DNA of 64,000 bases from JBGPGW01 sp046349515 (lineage in GTDB: Bacteria; Pseudomonadota; Alphaproteobacteria; CADEGL01), in NCBI GenBank assembly GCA_046349515.1, contig JAXMCE010000017.1:4703-68702 (forward strand), in the 5' to 3' direction. Under the pieces are notes generated by a model. The model saw nothing but the letters and a program-made list of their open reading frames with translations, had not been told where the DNA came from and searched no databases. The position numbers and the translations under genes are program-made. This document shows positions 41,682 to 50,412 of the stretch, piece after piece; positions within the stretch are counted from its first letter, which is position 1, and each line of letters starts with the position of its first letter.

Positions 41682-42929
41682 CTAAGCGTTCGCCGCCCGC
41701 AGGGTTTGCCGGCGGACCTGGAGGACCGTTGTGATGGCGAGGATGAAGAGGGCGCCCACGGCGTAGAAGATGTCGCGCGGCTCGGCGTGGTCGATGATGA
41801 GGCCGAAGGCCAGAGGGCCGAGAAGTGCGCCGAGGTCGAGGCCCGAATAGACGAAGCCGAACACCTTGCCCGTTGAGCCCGGCGGCGTCGCGCCGCGGAT
41901 GAGCATGTCGCGGGAGGGCGAGGTCGCGCCGGACGAAAACCCCGCTGCCGCCATGAGCAGGAGAATGGGCCAGTAGGACGAGGCGGTCGCCGCGAGGATC
42001 AGCATGAGGAAGCCGGCGGTGAAGAGGCCGATGCTCGCGACCACGTGATGTCTTGAGGTCTTGTCGGCCAAGGCTCCGCCCGCAAGCATGCCGCACGCGC
42101 TCGCCGCGAGATAGGCTGTGAGCGCTACGCTCGCGACATGGACGGGCGTGCCGAGGGATTCGCTGAGGACCGCCTGCACCGGCTTCAGGATTTCAATGAG
42201 GGCGGCGATCGAGAAAGCCTGAAGCCCGACGCCACCCGCTGCGATGAGCGCGAAATAGGCAAAGGCCATCATGATCGCGGGCATGGTGATGAGCCGCGCA
42301 TAGCTGATCGTCGCCGGCCGTCCGGCGCCTTCCGCCGCGTGAGCATGGCGCTCGACGATGAGCGCGTTCGCGCGCGAGATCACGAGTGCTACGACGATGC
42401 CGGCAAGTCCCGCCGCGACGAGCGCAATGTGCCAATTGAAGACCGCCGCGATTCCGCCGATGACGACAGGGGAGGCTGCGTAGCCCGATGTCCCGAGGAA
42501 GGCATGGATGCTGTAGGCGCGGCCGAGTCGGCTCTTATCAATCTTGCTGGTCATGATCGAGAAATCGGCCGGGTGGAAGATGCTGTTGCCGATGCCCGCC
42601 AGCGCCGCGAGCGGGTAGAGCATCCAGAATTCCGGCACCAGCCCGGCGCAGGCGATCGAGCCGGCGAGGAGCGAAATGCCGAGCGCCAAGATGCCACGGG
42701 CGCCGAATCGGTCGACGAGGATCCCCGCGAAGGCCTGGCATACGCCGGATGCGGTGAAGAAGACCGTGACGATGGCGCCCAAGGCCGTGTAGCTGACGCC
42801 GAACGCGTCCTTCATCAGGGGAAAAAGGGGTGGCAGCGCCAACTGGAAGAAGTGGCTCGAGAAATGCGCGAGTCCGACCAGGCCGGCGACCGTGGCGTCG
42901 CGGCGAAGGGAAGTGGTGACGGCGACCAT
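41682..42929 (-). CDS. MFS transporter
   Basis: The 415-residue protein has twelve predicted membrane segments and the MFS motif-A loop G-I-L-V-D-R-F-G-A-R-G after TM2. Also visible: F-H-P-A-D-F-S-I-M-T-S after TM4. The family suggests proton-coupled uptake or efflux of small molecules; the substrate is not determinable. The start ATG 42929 fits the first helix A-T-V-A-G-L-V-G-L-A-H-F. It is followed on the same strand by nothing close; the HAD gene begins upstream. Confidence 0.88.
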   Translation of the reverse strand: MVAVTTSLRRDATVAGLVGLAHFSSHFFQLALPPLFPLMKDAFGVSYTALGAIVTVFFTASGVCQAFAGILVDRFGARGILALGISLLAGSIACAGLVPEFWMLYPLAALAGIGNSIFHPADFSIMTSKIDKSRLGRAYSIHAFLGTSGYAASPVVIGGIAAVFNWHIALVAAGLAGIVVALVISRANALIVERHAHAAEGAGRPATISYARLITMPAIMMAFAYFALIAAGGVGLQAFSIAALIEILKPVQAVLSESLGTPVHVASVALTAYLAASACGMLAGGALADKTSRHHVVASIGLFTAGFLMLILAATASSYWPILLLMAAAGFSSGATSPSRDMLIRGATPPGSTGKVFGFVYSGLDLGALLGPLAFGLIIDHAEPRDIFYAVGALFILAITTVLQVRRQTLRAANA

Positions 42930-43049
42930 GGTGGCGCAAGCTAGGGGTTGCCGTCGATCCTGGCAAGGTTTGGCTCGGTTGCAAGAAGCGCATATGGGCC
43001 GCGGCCAGCCGATCGCGGCCGGCATCCGCGCGGATCACCGCAACATCGA

Positions 43050-43763
43050 TCAGCAACCGAGTTGATTGGCGAGGTCGAGGAAATCCACCGCGCGGAGGTT
43101 GTAGCGTCGATCATCCGCGCGTTCGGGTGTTCGGTTCGGACCATATTCAAGCGGCCGCGGGACGTAGGCCGTCTTGAATCCGCAGCGCGATGCGACATCG
43201 AGGTCGCCTGGATGGGCGGCCACCATCATGCACTGGGCAGGTTCGAGCGAGAGGAACGCGGCGGTGCGGAGATAGGCTTCGGGCTGCGGTTTGTAATGTT
43301 GCGCCACCTCCGCGCCGAGGATGACGTCCCAAGGCAATCCCGCGCGCTTGGCCATGTCGACCATGAGCGCCACATTGCCGTTCGAAAGCGTGGCCAGAAT
43401 GAATTTCCGCTTCAACCGGCCGAGCCCCGCGACGACATCCGGCCAAGGATCGAGGCGGTGCCACGCGCGGTTGAGGTCATCGATCTCGGCCTCGCTCACG
43501 CCTTTGACGTCGAAGCGGACGAGAAGTTTAACGAGGCTTTCGCGATGGAGGTCGTCGAGCTTCACCCATGGCCGTCGGCCAGCGCGCACGTCGTCCATCG
43601 CCGGGTCGTAGAGTTCGCGCCAGGCATCGGCAAAGGCGTTGGCATCGAGCGCGAGCCCTTTTCGCCGACCAAAGGCCGCGATCTCCCGTGCGATGCTCGA
43701 ACGCCAATCGACGACCGTGCCGAAAACATCGAAGGTCAGGGCTTTGATCGCCTGTGCGGCCAT
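43050..43763 (-). CDS. Haloacid dehalogenase type II (HAD superfamily)
   Basis: The 237-residue enzyme has the HAD nucleophile strand T-F-D-V-F-G-T-V-V-D-W, with the first Asp as nucleophile, then S-N-G-N-V-A-L, the conserved Lys of Y-K-P-Q-P-E-A-Y and the acidic loop near V-A-A-H-P-G-D-L-D. This pattern (D-V-F-G-T, not D-x-D-x-T) marks L-2-haloacid dehalogenases, which displace halide and lack the second aspartate of phosphatases. It could equally be a broad HAD hydrolase. It is separated from the MFS gene by 120 bp. The start ATG 43763 is favoured over TTG 43769. Confidence 0.86.
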   Translation of the reverse strand: MAAQAIKALTFDVFGTVVDWRSSIAREIAAFGRRKGLALDANAFADAWRELYDPAMDDVRAGRRPWVKLDDLHRESLVKLLVRFDVKGVSEAEIDDLNRAWHRLDPWPDVVAGLGRLKRKFILATLSNGNVALMVDMAKRAGLPWDVILGAEVAQHYKPQPEAYLRTAAFLSLEPAQCMMVAAHPGDLDVASRCGFKTAYVPRPLEYGPNRTPERADDRRYNLRAVDFLDLANQLGC

Positions 43764-43978
43764 GGTCAAGGTTTTGCCCGATCGTCACGTTGCGCGAAGC
43801 TCGCGCCACAAGGCCGGTCGCCATTCGACCCTTCTACGCGTCGCGTAAACTTGGCATGCTTTCGCCAGGAGGTCGACCCAGGAGGTCGACAGTGCCGTGT
43901 CAGGCAGGATATGGCCCGACCGCGGCGCGGTTTGGTTCTTCGTGACCATAGACGAACACGTGACGCAAGGGGGCAGAC

Positions 43979-45439
43979 GTGGCGAGAAAGAAGGTCAGTC
44001 GGGTTGTCGCGCAATCGCGGGGCGCTTCAGGTCGCAAGAAGCCGTGCGATCTCCTCATCCATAACGCCTATCTCATCACGCTCGATCCGAAACGCCGCGT
44101 CTTTTCGCCCGGAGCCGTCGCGGTGACGGGAACGCGGATCACGGCCGTCGGGTCCGAGCGCGAGATCATGGCCAAGTACGAATCCTCTCGTCTCTTCGAT
44201 GCGCACGGCGCCACCGTCCACCCGGGATTCATCGATCCCCATGTCCACATCGTGCACGGCACCTGTCGCGGCGTGTTCGGCAACACCCTCGCCGGGGCCA
44301 AGGGCAAGGCGTCCTTCGCGGACTGGAAGGCCGACGTGACGGGCGAGGACGAGTTCGACGCGACGGCACTCGCCGGGATCGAGATGCTGCGGCGCGGCTT
44401 CACGACCTTCCTTGAACCCGGCACGGCATTCGAGACGGATGCTGTCGCCAAAGGCGCCGAGACGATCGGCGTGCGCGCGCTTCTCGCCGGCTGCTATCTC
44501 TGGGACCAGATCGACAACATGAAGCATCTCGGCGGCCTCGACGGGCAGTCCCTCTACCGCCGCGCGCCGCCCAAGCTCGAACGCTGTCTCGACCAACTGG
44601 GCGCCGAGCTTCACCGCAACAAGGACCCGGACGCCCTCGTGCGCGGGTTCGTGTGCATCTATGGGCTCGGCACGGCGTCGGACGAGCTCCAGAAGGCCGC
44701 GAAGTCGATCGCAGCCAGGAACAAGGTCTCCTTTCAGCAGCACGAATGCTACGTGCCGGCGGCCAAGGAGGCGGACCGGGCAAACCTCAGGGGCAAGTCC
44801 CGCCTCGTTCATCTCGGCGAGATCGGCGTGCTCGACGAAAACGCGGCGCTCGTCCACATGTACGCGCTCGACGACGACGACGTCGCCGTCGTGCGGGAGA
44901 CGGGCGCCTCGATCATCTGGTGTCCGCTGGCCTATCTCAAACTGGCCATCGCCTATCAGGTCGATTGCGTCATTCCCCGCCTGTCGCAGGAAGGCGTGAA
45001 CGTCGCGATCGCGACCGACGGCGCCATGGATTGCGCGATCGGCGACGGCGGGCCCGCGGGCTACTTCGTCTCGAGCACGTTGCACCAGCCGCTCACGCCC
45101 GAGGCCATCATCGAGATGCAGACGATCGCGGCGGCCAAGGCGATGCGCATGGAGAGCATGATCGGCAGCCTCGAGACGGGCAAGCGCGCGGACATCGTGA
45201 TCCGTGCCGCGTCTGCTGCCGAGACGTTCCCCGCTGTCAATCCGATCCATCAGCTGGCCCTGACGAGCCGCGAGGGCTCGGTCGATACCGTCATCATCAA
45301 CGGCGAAGTCGTCTTCCGCGGCGGCCGCTCGACGCGCGTCGACGAGGAAGCCGTCGTTGCTGCCGCGAAATCGTCCGTCGAGCGCCGGATGAAGCGCCTT
45401 GGCCTCAAGCCCAGCACCGCGTGGAGCATCACGCGGTAG
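43979..45439 (+). CDS. Amidohydrolase family deaminase/hydrolase
   Basis: The 486-residue protein is a TIM-barrel metal hydrolase of the cytosine deaminase/TrzN/MtaD type. It has the metal-site motif H-P-G-F-I-D-P-H-V-H-I-V-H, the later histidine in Q-Q-H-E-C-Y, L-V-H-M-Y-A-L-D-D-D and the catalytic Asp in I-A-T-D-G-A-M-D. Family members remove amino groups or chloride from cyclic or heteroaromatic substrates. The exact substrate is unknown. The GTG at 43979 follows a GGGGG box. It starts opposite to the HAD gene and ends convergent with the sugar kinase. Confidence 0.86.
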   Translation: MARKKVSRVVAQSRGASGRKKPCDLLIHNAYLITLDPKRRVFSPGAVAVTGTRITAVGSEREIMAKYESSRLFDAHGATVHPGFIDPHVHIVHGTCRGVFGNTLAGAKGKASFADWKADVTGEDEFDATALAGIEMLRRGFTTFLEPGTAFETDAVAKGAETIGVRALLAGCYLWDQIDNMKHLGGLDGQSLYRRAPPKLERCLDQLGAELHRNKDPDALVRGFVCIYGLGTASDELQKAAKSIAARNKVSFQQHECYVPAAKEADRANLRGKSRLVHLGEIGVLDENAALVHMYALDDDDVAVVRETGASIIWCPLAYLKLAIAYQVDCVIPRLSQEGVNVAIATDGAMDCAIGDGGPAGYFVSSTLHQPLTPEAIIEMQTIAAAKAMRMESMIGSLETGKRADIVIRAASAAETFPAVNPIHQLALTSREGSVDTVIINGEVVFRGGRSTRVDEEAVVAAAKSSVERRMKRLGLKPSTAWSITR

Positions 45440-45454
45440 GAGCGCGTCAGCGGC

Positions 45455-46375
45455 TCAGGCGGTGGTCGTGTCGGGCATGCCGGCGCGGGGGATGATCGCG
45501 CCCCTGTGTTGGATGACGGCGGCTGCCAGGCGGTGGCCGCGCCGGGCTGCATCGACCGGTGTGGCGCCGGCGAGACGCGCCACGAGATACGCTGCATTGA
45601 ACGAATCACCTGCGGCAGTCGTGTCGACAGGATGGCCGATCACTTCGGCTGGGACATCCTGTTGTCCATTGCTCGATGCGATTCGGCATGGTGATGGGCC
45701 GTTCTTGACCACGATTTCGGTGACGCCCAGCGCGAGGAGGCGCGTGCAGGTATCCGCCGGCGACGCGTCGCCGAAGAGGGCCGCCTCGTCCTCGAAAGTC
45801 GGGAGAGCGATGTCGCAGCACCGAACGATCTCGGCCATCCAGCGGCGGGCGTCCTCGTGGCTCGTCCAGTTGGCGGGCCGATAGTTGCTGTCGAATGCGA
45901 CACGGGCGCGCGTGCTTCGCAAGAGATCGAGAAGACGGGCGCGGCTCGCCTCGTCGAGGATCGCGATGCTGTTACCGCTGAGGTAGACGAGGTCGGCATC
46001 GCCGAGCCGGTCCGCCAGCCGATCGGCCATCGGCGTGCGAAAAACGTCGCGCGCGGCGGCGGCGCTCCGCCAGTAGTGGAACCGGCGTTCGCCGTGGCGA
46101 TCGGCGGCGATGACGTAGAGGCCGGGAAGGCGGCCGGGAAGGCGCGCGACGAGGTCGGTTTCGATACCCTCGGCGCGCCAGCCTGCCATCATCTCATCAC
46201 TGAACGGATCGTCGCCCAGTGCCGTCGCATAGGCGATCGTGAGGGCGCCCGGCGCGGCAAGCCGTGCCATGTAGACCGCCGTGTTGAGAGTATCGCCGCC
46301 GAAGCTCTGCTGAAACCGGCCGGGTTCGGTCGAGCGGAGTTCGACCATGCACTCGCCGATCGAAACGACGCGCAT
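45455..46375 (-). CDS. PfkB-family carbohydrate kinase, 2-keto-3-deoxygluconate kinase-like
   Basis: The 306-residue kinase has the PfkB features G-E-C-M-V-E-L at the N-terminus, F-G-G-D-T-L-N-T-A-V-Y near residue 28, L-S-G-N-S-I-A-I and the C-terminal ATP/Mg signature D-T-T-A-A-G-D-S-F-N-A-A-Y, with the catalytic Asp. The N-terminal motif G-D-T-L-N-T-A and overall pattern match KdgK of the Entner-Doudoroff or hexuronate pathway. The start ATG 46375 is preferred to TTG 46378. The creatininase gene is next upstream. Confidence 0.85.
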   Translation of the reverse strand: MRVVSIGECMVELRSTEPGRFQQSFGGDTLNTAVYMARLAAPGALTIAYATALGDDPFSDEMMAGWRAEGIETDLVARLPGRLPGLYVIAADRHGERRFHYWRSAAAARDVFRTPMADRLADRLGDADLVYLSGNSIAILDEASRARLLDLLRSTRARVAFDSNYRPANWTSHEDARRWMAEIVRCCDIALPTFEDEAALFGDASPADTCTRLLALGVTEIVVKNGPSPCRIASSNGQQDVPAEVIGHPVDTTAAGDSFNAAYLVARLAGATPVDAARRGHRLAAAVIQHRGAIIPRAGMPDTTTA

Positions 46376-46400
46376 CAAGGACCGGGATGCTTCGCGCGGC

Positions 46401-47198
46401 CTAGCGACGCTTGCGGCGCGTACGTGGCGCGTCGCTCGAGGACGCCCAGAGCGAGCCGCTCGCGAGCACGTCCGCGAGGGCCTTGGCGGCCGCGTTCAAG
46501 AGGCGCTCGCCCTTCTCGGCAGAGGCCGCGGCCGGTGCGCCGATGACGCCCGACTTCGTCCAATGGGCGATGGGCCGATACCGATAGGCGCCGCCCTCGG
46601 AGGTGAGTCCGTCCATCGGAGCCTTCACCGTCTTCATGGCTTTCTTGTCCACGAGGCCCGGCTTGAGCGCGAGGAGCATCGAAGTCTCGGCCTCGCAGGC
46701 GTGGCGGACGGTCTTCTGCTTGTCGAGGATGGCTTGGAAGGGTTTCTGGGTCCCGCTGAGCGTCCAATAGGTCGCGGTCGTGATCGGCGCGTCGAGCTCG
46801 CGCGAGAGTTCGCCCGCGATGACGTTCAAGGCCGTGATGTTGCCGCCGTGCCCGTTGAGAAGAAGGATGCGACGGAAACCGTGCCGAAGGACCGAGCGGC
46901 AGACGCAGCGAAGGACGGCTGCGAATGTCTCGAAGTCGAGCGTGATCGTGGCGCCGAGCGACATGTGGTGTTCGGCCAAGCCGGACCAGACCGTCGGCGT
47001 CACGACGATGGGTTGCTTCGCCGCGACGCGCCGGGCCGCGCGCCGGGCGACCTCGGTCGCAAGAAGCGTGTCGACCTGGACCGGAAGATGGGGCCCGTGC
47101 TGCTCGATCGAGCCGACCGGCACGACGGCGATAGCCCCGCGCGCGCCGAGAGCGCGCAATTCCGGCGCGCGCAGATTGCCCCATTCGACTTCGCGCAT
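46401..47198 (-). CDS. Creatininase family protein
   Basis: The 265-residue protein matches the creatininase amidohydrolase fold: P-V-G-S-I-E-Q-H-G-P-H-L-P-V-Q-V-D-T (Glu, His and Asp metal ligands) near residues 28-45, H-H-M-S-L-G and N-G-H-G-G-N with the third histidine site. Relatives hydrolyse creatinine, guanidine-like rings, or act in MftE-type peptide cleavage. No pathway partner is recognised next to it. It is 25 bp upstream of the sugar kinase on the same strand, so probably co-transcribed. The C-terminal tail is basic (R-T-R-R-K-R-R). Confidence 0.87.
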   Translation of the reverse strand: MREVEWGNLRAPELRALGARGAIAVVPVGSIEQHGPHLPVQVDTLLATEVARRAARRVAAKQPIVVTPTVWSGLAEHHMSLGATITLDFETFAAVLRCVCRSVLRHGFRRILLLNGHGGNITALNVIAGELSRELDAPITTATYWTLSGTQKPFQAILDKQKTVRHACEAETSMLLALKPGLVDKKAMKTVKAPMDGLTSEGGAYRYRPIAHWTKSGVIGAPAAASAEKGERLLNAAAKALADVLASGSLWASSSDAPRTRRKRR

Positions 47199-47504
47199 TG
47201 ACGTCCTCCCTCGGATGGCTTCGGGCGTTCTACTCCGGTTCCGGAAGGCGGCTCAAGGCGGCACGGCAGGGCGAGGGTCAGCGCCGGATCGGCCCGCGTG
47301 GCGCGCGCCGCCGATCCGCGACTAAGGCATTGACGAGACAGGAGAATATTTGGCAACTTGAGAGCGTTCCAATCCCCGCGCGCCGATGCGTCCGAAATCT
47401 GATCGGCTGTGCGTTGATCTCGGCCGACGACGCCTTATCTGTGGCGGGGTCATGACGGCGCGAGGCGCGATGTGGGGCCTGGCGGCGGAGAGAGTGGGGA
47501 GCAG
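47199..47504. other. Divergent intergenic region, nothing recognised
   Basis: About 306 bp between the creatininase and L,D-transpeptidase starts. It must hold two promoters, but I find no clear consensus pair, repeat or RNA motif. Short open frames are shadows. Confidence 0.4.
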
Positions 47505-48431
47505 GTGGGACGGATCGTTCGTTTCCCGATCGGTATCGGTGGCGTGGTGCTGGCGATCGCCGTGTTCACCGCGGCCGCGATCGCGGCGGCGCCGCAGCCC
47601 GTCCGTGTCGATCGCAACGATCTCATCGGTGAGCCGCACGTCTATGTGACGAAGGCCGAGGAAAACCTCCTCGAAATCGCGCGCGAGTTCGATGTCGGCT
47701 ACGTCGCGATGATCGCAGCCAATCCCGAGGTCGACCCGTGGCTGCCCGGCGACGGCACGCGCCTGACTTTGCCGACCGTGCGCCTTCTTCCCAACACCGC
47801 ACGGCGCGGGATCGTGATCAATCTCTCGGAGATGCGGCTTTACTATTTCCCGCCGAACGGCTCGATCCTGTCCTTTCCCATCGGCATCGGCAGCGAGGGG
47901 CGCGAGACGCTCGTGGGCGCTACGCGGGTCGTCAACAAGCGGCCAAATCCGGCCTGGTATCCGCCTCCTTCGCGGCGCGCCGAAGACCCGGATCTTCCGG
48001 CGGTGGTGCCGCCGGGCCCGGACAACCCGCTCGGCGAGTATGCGCTCTATCTTGGCTGGCCGCGCTATCTCATCCACGGGACGAACAAGCCTTACGGGGT
48101 GGGACGGCGCCTCAGCAACGGCTGCATCCGCCTCTATCCCGAGGACATCGCGCGGCTCTATCCGATGGTGTCGGTCGGTACGCCTGTCACGGTGATCGAC
48201 GAGCCCGTGAAGCTCGGCTGGTCGAGCGGCGACCTCTATCTCGAGGTCCACCCGACCCAGGCCCAGGCCGACGAGATCGAGGACAATCGGCGTTTCACGA
48301 CGCGCGCGATCGATGGCTTGATCGATCGAGTCAAACAGGCGGCCGGTGGGCATGCCGGCCGCCTGGATTGGGAACTCATTGCACGCGCCGCCAAAGAGCG
48401 GAGCGGCGTGCCGGTGAAGATCACGCGCTGA
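47505..48431 (+). CDS. L,D-transpeptidase (YkuD domain) with LysM-like N-terminal domain
   Basis: The 308-residue protein has a signal/anchor helix (I-G-G-V-V-L-A-I-A-V-F-T-A-A-A-I-A), a LysM-like domain (V-T-K-A-E-E-N-L-L-E-I-A ... L-P-G-D-G-T-R-L-T-L-P) and a YkuD catalytic domain. The active site is complete: His191 in L-I-H-G-T and Cys207 in S-N-G-C-I-R-L. Such enzymes form 3-3 peptidoglycan crosslinks or attach lipoproteins to peptidoglycan. GTG 47505 is preceded by GGGGAG; GTG 47472 is an alternative. The gene converges with the Lpp-like lipoprotein gene. Confidence 0.93.
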   Translation: MGRIVRFPIGIGGVVLAIAVFTAAAIAAAPQPVRVDRNDLIGEPHVYVTKAEENLLEIAREFDVGYVAMIAANPEVDPWLPGDGTRLTLPTVRLLPNTARRGIVINLSEMRLYYFPPNGSILSFPIGIGSEGRETLVGATRVVNKRPNPAWYPPPSRRAEDPDLPAVVPPGPDNPLGEYALYLGWPRYLIHGTNKPYGVGRRLSNGCIRLYPEDIARLYPMVSVGTPVTVIDEPVKLGWSSGDLYLEVHPTQAQADEIEDNRRFTTRAIDGLIDRVKQAAGGHAGRLDWELIARAAKERSGVPVKITR

Positions 48432-48459
48432 TCAACACCGGCGCCAAGTCGCGGGATGC

Positions 48460-48792
48460 TTACTTGCGCATCCCCTTCTTCATCATCCCTTCCATCTTGT
48501 CGGCCGCAGCCTTCGCGTCGGCTGCCGACTTCGCCGCGGACTGCGCGGAGGCTGCCGCCTGCTGCGCTGCCTGCTGAGCCGCGTTGGCCTTGGCATCGGC
48601 CGCCTTCGCGGCATCGAGCGCCTGCTGGGCCGTCGTCTTGGCTTCATTCGCCGTCTGGGTCGCCTTCTGCAGATCGGCCTTCATGGCATCGAGTTCAGAC
48701 TGCGACGCGCACGCCGCCGTCAACAGAACGACGGGAACCGACAACAACGCCAGACGAGCCGCCGTCCACGTGTTTCGACGGGTCACTTTCAT
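48460..48792 (-). CDS. Lpp/OprI-like alanine-zipper lipoprotein ending in Arg-Lys
   Basis: The 110-residue protein has a lipoprotein signal (L-S-V-P-V-V-L-L-T-A-A-C, Cys28). The mature part is one long helix rich in Ala with Lys and Gln at regular spacing, like the alanine zippers of Lpp and OprI. The last residues are G-M-R-K. In E. coli Lpp the terminal Lys is crosslinked to peptidoglycan by L,D-transpeptidases. Here the gene sits between two L,D-transpeptidase genes, 28 bp from one. A good RBS (AAGGAGGGG) precedes ATG 48792. The tethering role is inference; Lpp is uncommon outside gammaproteobacteria. Confidence 0.82.
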   Translation of the reverse strand: MKVTRRNTWTAARLALLSVPVVLLTAACASQSELDAMKADLQKATQTANEAKTTAQQALDAAKAADAKANAAQQAAQQAAASAQSAAKSAADAKAAADKMEGMMKKGMRK

Positions 48793-48910
48793 ACTGCCCC
48801 TCCTTCTCGAGCAATGGCGAACTGAACAACAAGAACTGTGGCGCTGTGTTACCGCATTGACTCCCATCAAGTCCAGCGGGGAGGTACGAAAAATTGTGTG
48901 AGGGCGGCTG

Positions 48911-49510
48911 TTAAGGCCTGATTTCGATCAAGGTTCCGTCGTCGACGGCGGTCCAGATTTCCTCGATCTCTTCGTTGGTGACGGCAATGCATCCTTGGGT
49001 CCAGTTGAACCGCGCGTGATGGGGACCGAGGATGGCGAACTCCGATGACAACCCGTGGATCATGATGTTCTCGCCGGGCGGCAGGCCGCGGCGACGCGCG
49101 AGCGCGACGTCCCCCGGATCGGGGTAGGAGATGTGAATCGAGCGGTGAAACTGGCTGTGCGGATTCCGCCAGTCGAGGACGTAGATTCCTTCGGGCGTGC
49201 GGCCGTCGCCCTGTCGCGTCTTGGGGCCGACGGGGCGCCGGCCAAGCGCCACGCGATAAGACTTGAACGGCTCGCCGTCCTTGAGGAGATAGAGCCGACG
49301 CTCGCTCTTCACGACGAGGACACGGTCGGCCTTCGTCACTTCGCTCGTCGCGGCCTCGACCGCGTTGTCGTCAACCGCGACGCTGGCTTGTTGCGGGGTG
49401 CCCACGGTCATCACGGCGGCGGGAGTGTCGGCCGGCGCTTGCGCGTTCGAGACGGTCACGGTGACGCAGAGGGATCCTGTGATCCCGAGCGCAATCATCG
49501 CGGCGCGCAC
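48911..49510 (-). CDS. L,D-transpeptidase (YkuD domain), second copy
   Basis: The 199-residue protein starts with a secretion signal (A-L-G-I-T-G-S-L-C-V-T-V-T-V-S-N-A-Q-A) and a spacer, followed by a YkuD domain. The active-site pair is His152 (I-M-I-H-G-L) and Cys174 (T-Q-G-C-I-A-V). The GTG at 49510 is supported by AGGAGGG five bases upstream; longer starts overlap the M15 gene. It is 46 bp downstream of the DUF882 gene on the same strand, so they probably share an mRNA and both act on the cell wall in the periplasm. Confidence 0.92.
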   Translation of the reverse strand: MRAAMIALGITGSLCVTVTVSNAQAPADTPAAVMTVGTPQQASVAVDDNAVEAATSEVTKADRVLVVKSERRLYLLKDGEPFKSYRVALGRRPVGPKTRQGDGRTPEGIYVLDWRNPHSQFHRSIHISYPDPGDVALARRRGLPPGENIMIHGLSSEFAILGPHHARFNWTQGCIAVTNEEIEEIWTAVDDGTLIEIRP

Positions 49511-49556
49511 GGACCCTCCTACGCGTGACCGCGGAGAGGGCCGGCCCGCAGACGCC

Positions 49557-50096
49557 TCACCACATCCGCACGCGCCCGACGTCGACATGGACGAAATCGC
49601 TCTTGGGGTAGTAGCCGACTCCACCGGATTCGAGACTCAAGGCCGCCGCACGGACGCTCATGAGCGACCGCTCGGGAATGCGGATATCGATCGCCTGTCC
49701 CTGCATGTGGAGGCTCGTCGCCGCGACGCCGTGCCCGGCCTCGATGAGCTTGGCGTTCGTCGCGGGCGACCGGTATCCCGAGATGACGTGGAACGGCGCC
49801 TCGGTCTCGAGGCGCTGCTTAAGCCGGTGGAGAAGATCGAGGAGGTTGGGGTCAATGGGCAGGATTTCGCCCGTCCGGTGGTCGCGCAGGAGCCAATCGA
49901 TCTCCCGGAGCGCATCGGCGACGTACTCGCCATTGGCCCAGTAGGTGATCGTCGCTCGCTCATCGGTATGGAGATTCAAGAATCCAAGCGAGCGCGGCGC
50001 ATAGGCGGCGCGCACCGGACTCGCCGCGAGCGTGATGCACGCGCCGAATCCCGCCTGGAGAAAGCGTCTCCGCGTCCGATCAAGGGCCCCACCCAT
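49557..50096 (-). CDS. DUF882/YcbK-type M15 family metallopeptidase-like protein
   Basis: The 179-residue protein has a Tat signal (T-R-R-R-F-L-Q-A-G, residues 8-16) and a peptidase M15 fold. Metal-ligand candidates are His130 and Asp137 in H-M-Q-G-Q-A-I-D and His170 in F-V-H-V-D. Substrate is likely peptidoglycan peptide, as for D,D-peptidases and YcbK-like members. It is exported folded. It is the upstream gene of a pair with the second L,D-transpeptidase. The ATG at 50096 follows GGGGGG. Confidence 0.88.
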   Translation of the reverse strand: MGGALDRTRRRFLQAGFGACITLAASPVRAAYAPRSLGFLNLHTDERATITYWANGEYVADALREIDWLLRDHRTGEILPIDPNLLDLLHRLKQRLETEAPFHVISGYRSPATNAKLIEAGHGVAATSLHMQGQAIDIRIPERSLMSVRAAALSLESGGVGYYPKSDFVHVDVGRVRMW

Positions 50097-50412
50097 GACA
50101 CCCCCCGTTGGTCCGCGCACTGGTTCTACCATCCGCCTCCGCCGCTTGCCAACCCGGGACAAGGTAGCCCGGTATTGCAAGAGAGCCCCGCGGCGCATCC
50201 GGACAGGTGGCCACAGTCCGCACCCATTTGGTGAAGAAAGCGTAAATGGGCCGGCGCTAGAACGATTTCTTGAGAAGACGGCCGCATTCGCTCGCGACCC
50301 CGCGCCGGAAACTCAAGACGCAGACGATGAGCAGACGCTCTGAGTGATCGTCATCCACGCGCCGATCTGCGCAAAGTCGCGCAGCGGGTAGCGGACAGCG
50401 GGGCTTCCGGCC
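50097..50412. other. Intergenic region, nothing recognised
   Basis: About 316 bp between the DUF882 start and the RidA stop, both minus strand. It must contain the DUF882 promoter. I see no repeat, terminator or conserved RNA in it. Confidence 0.4.
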
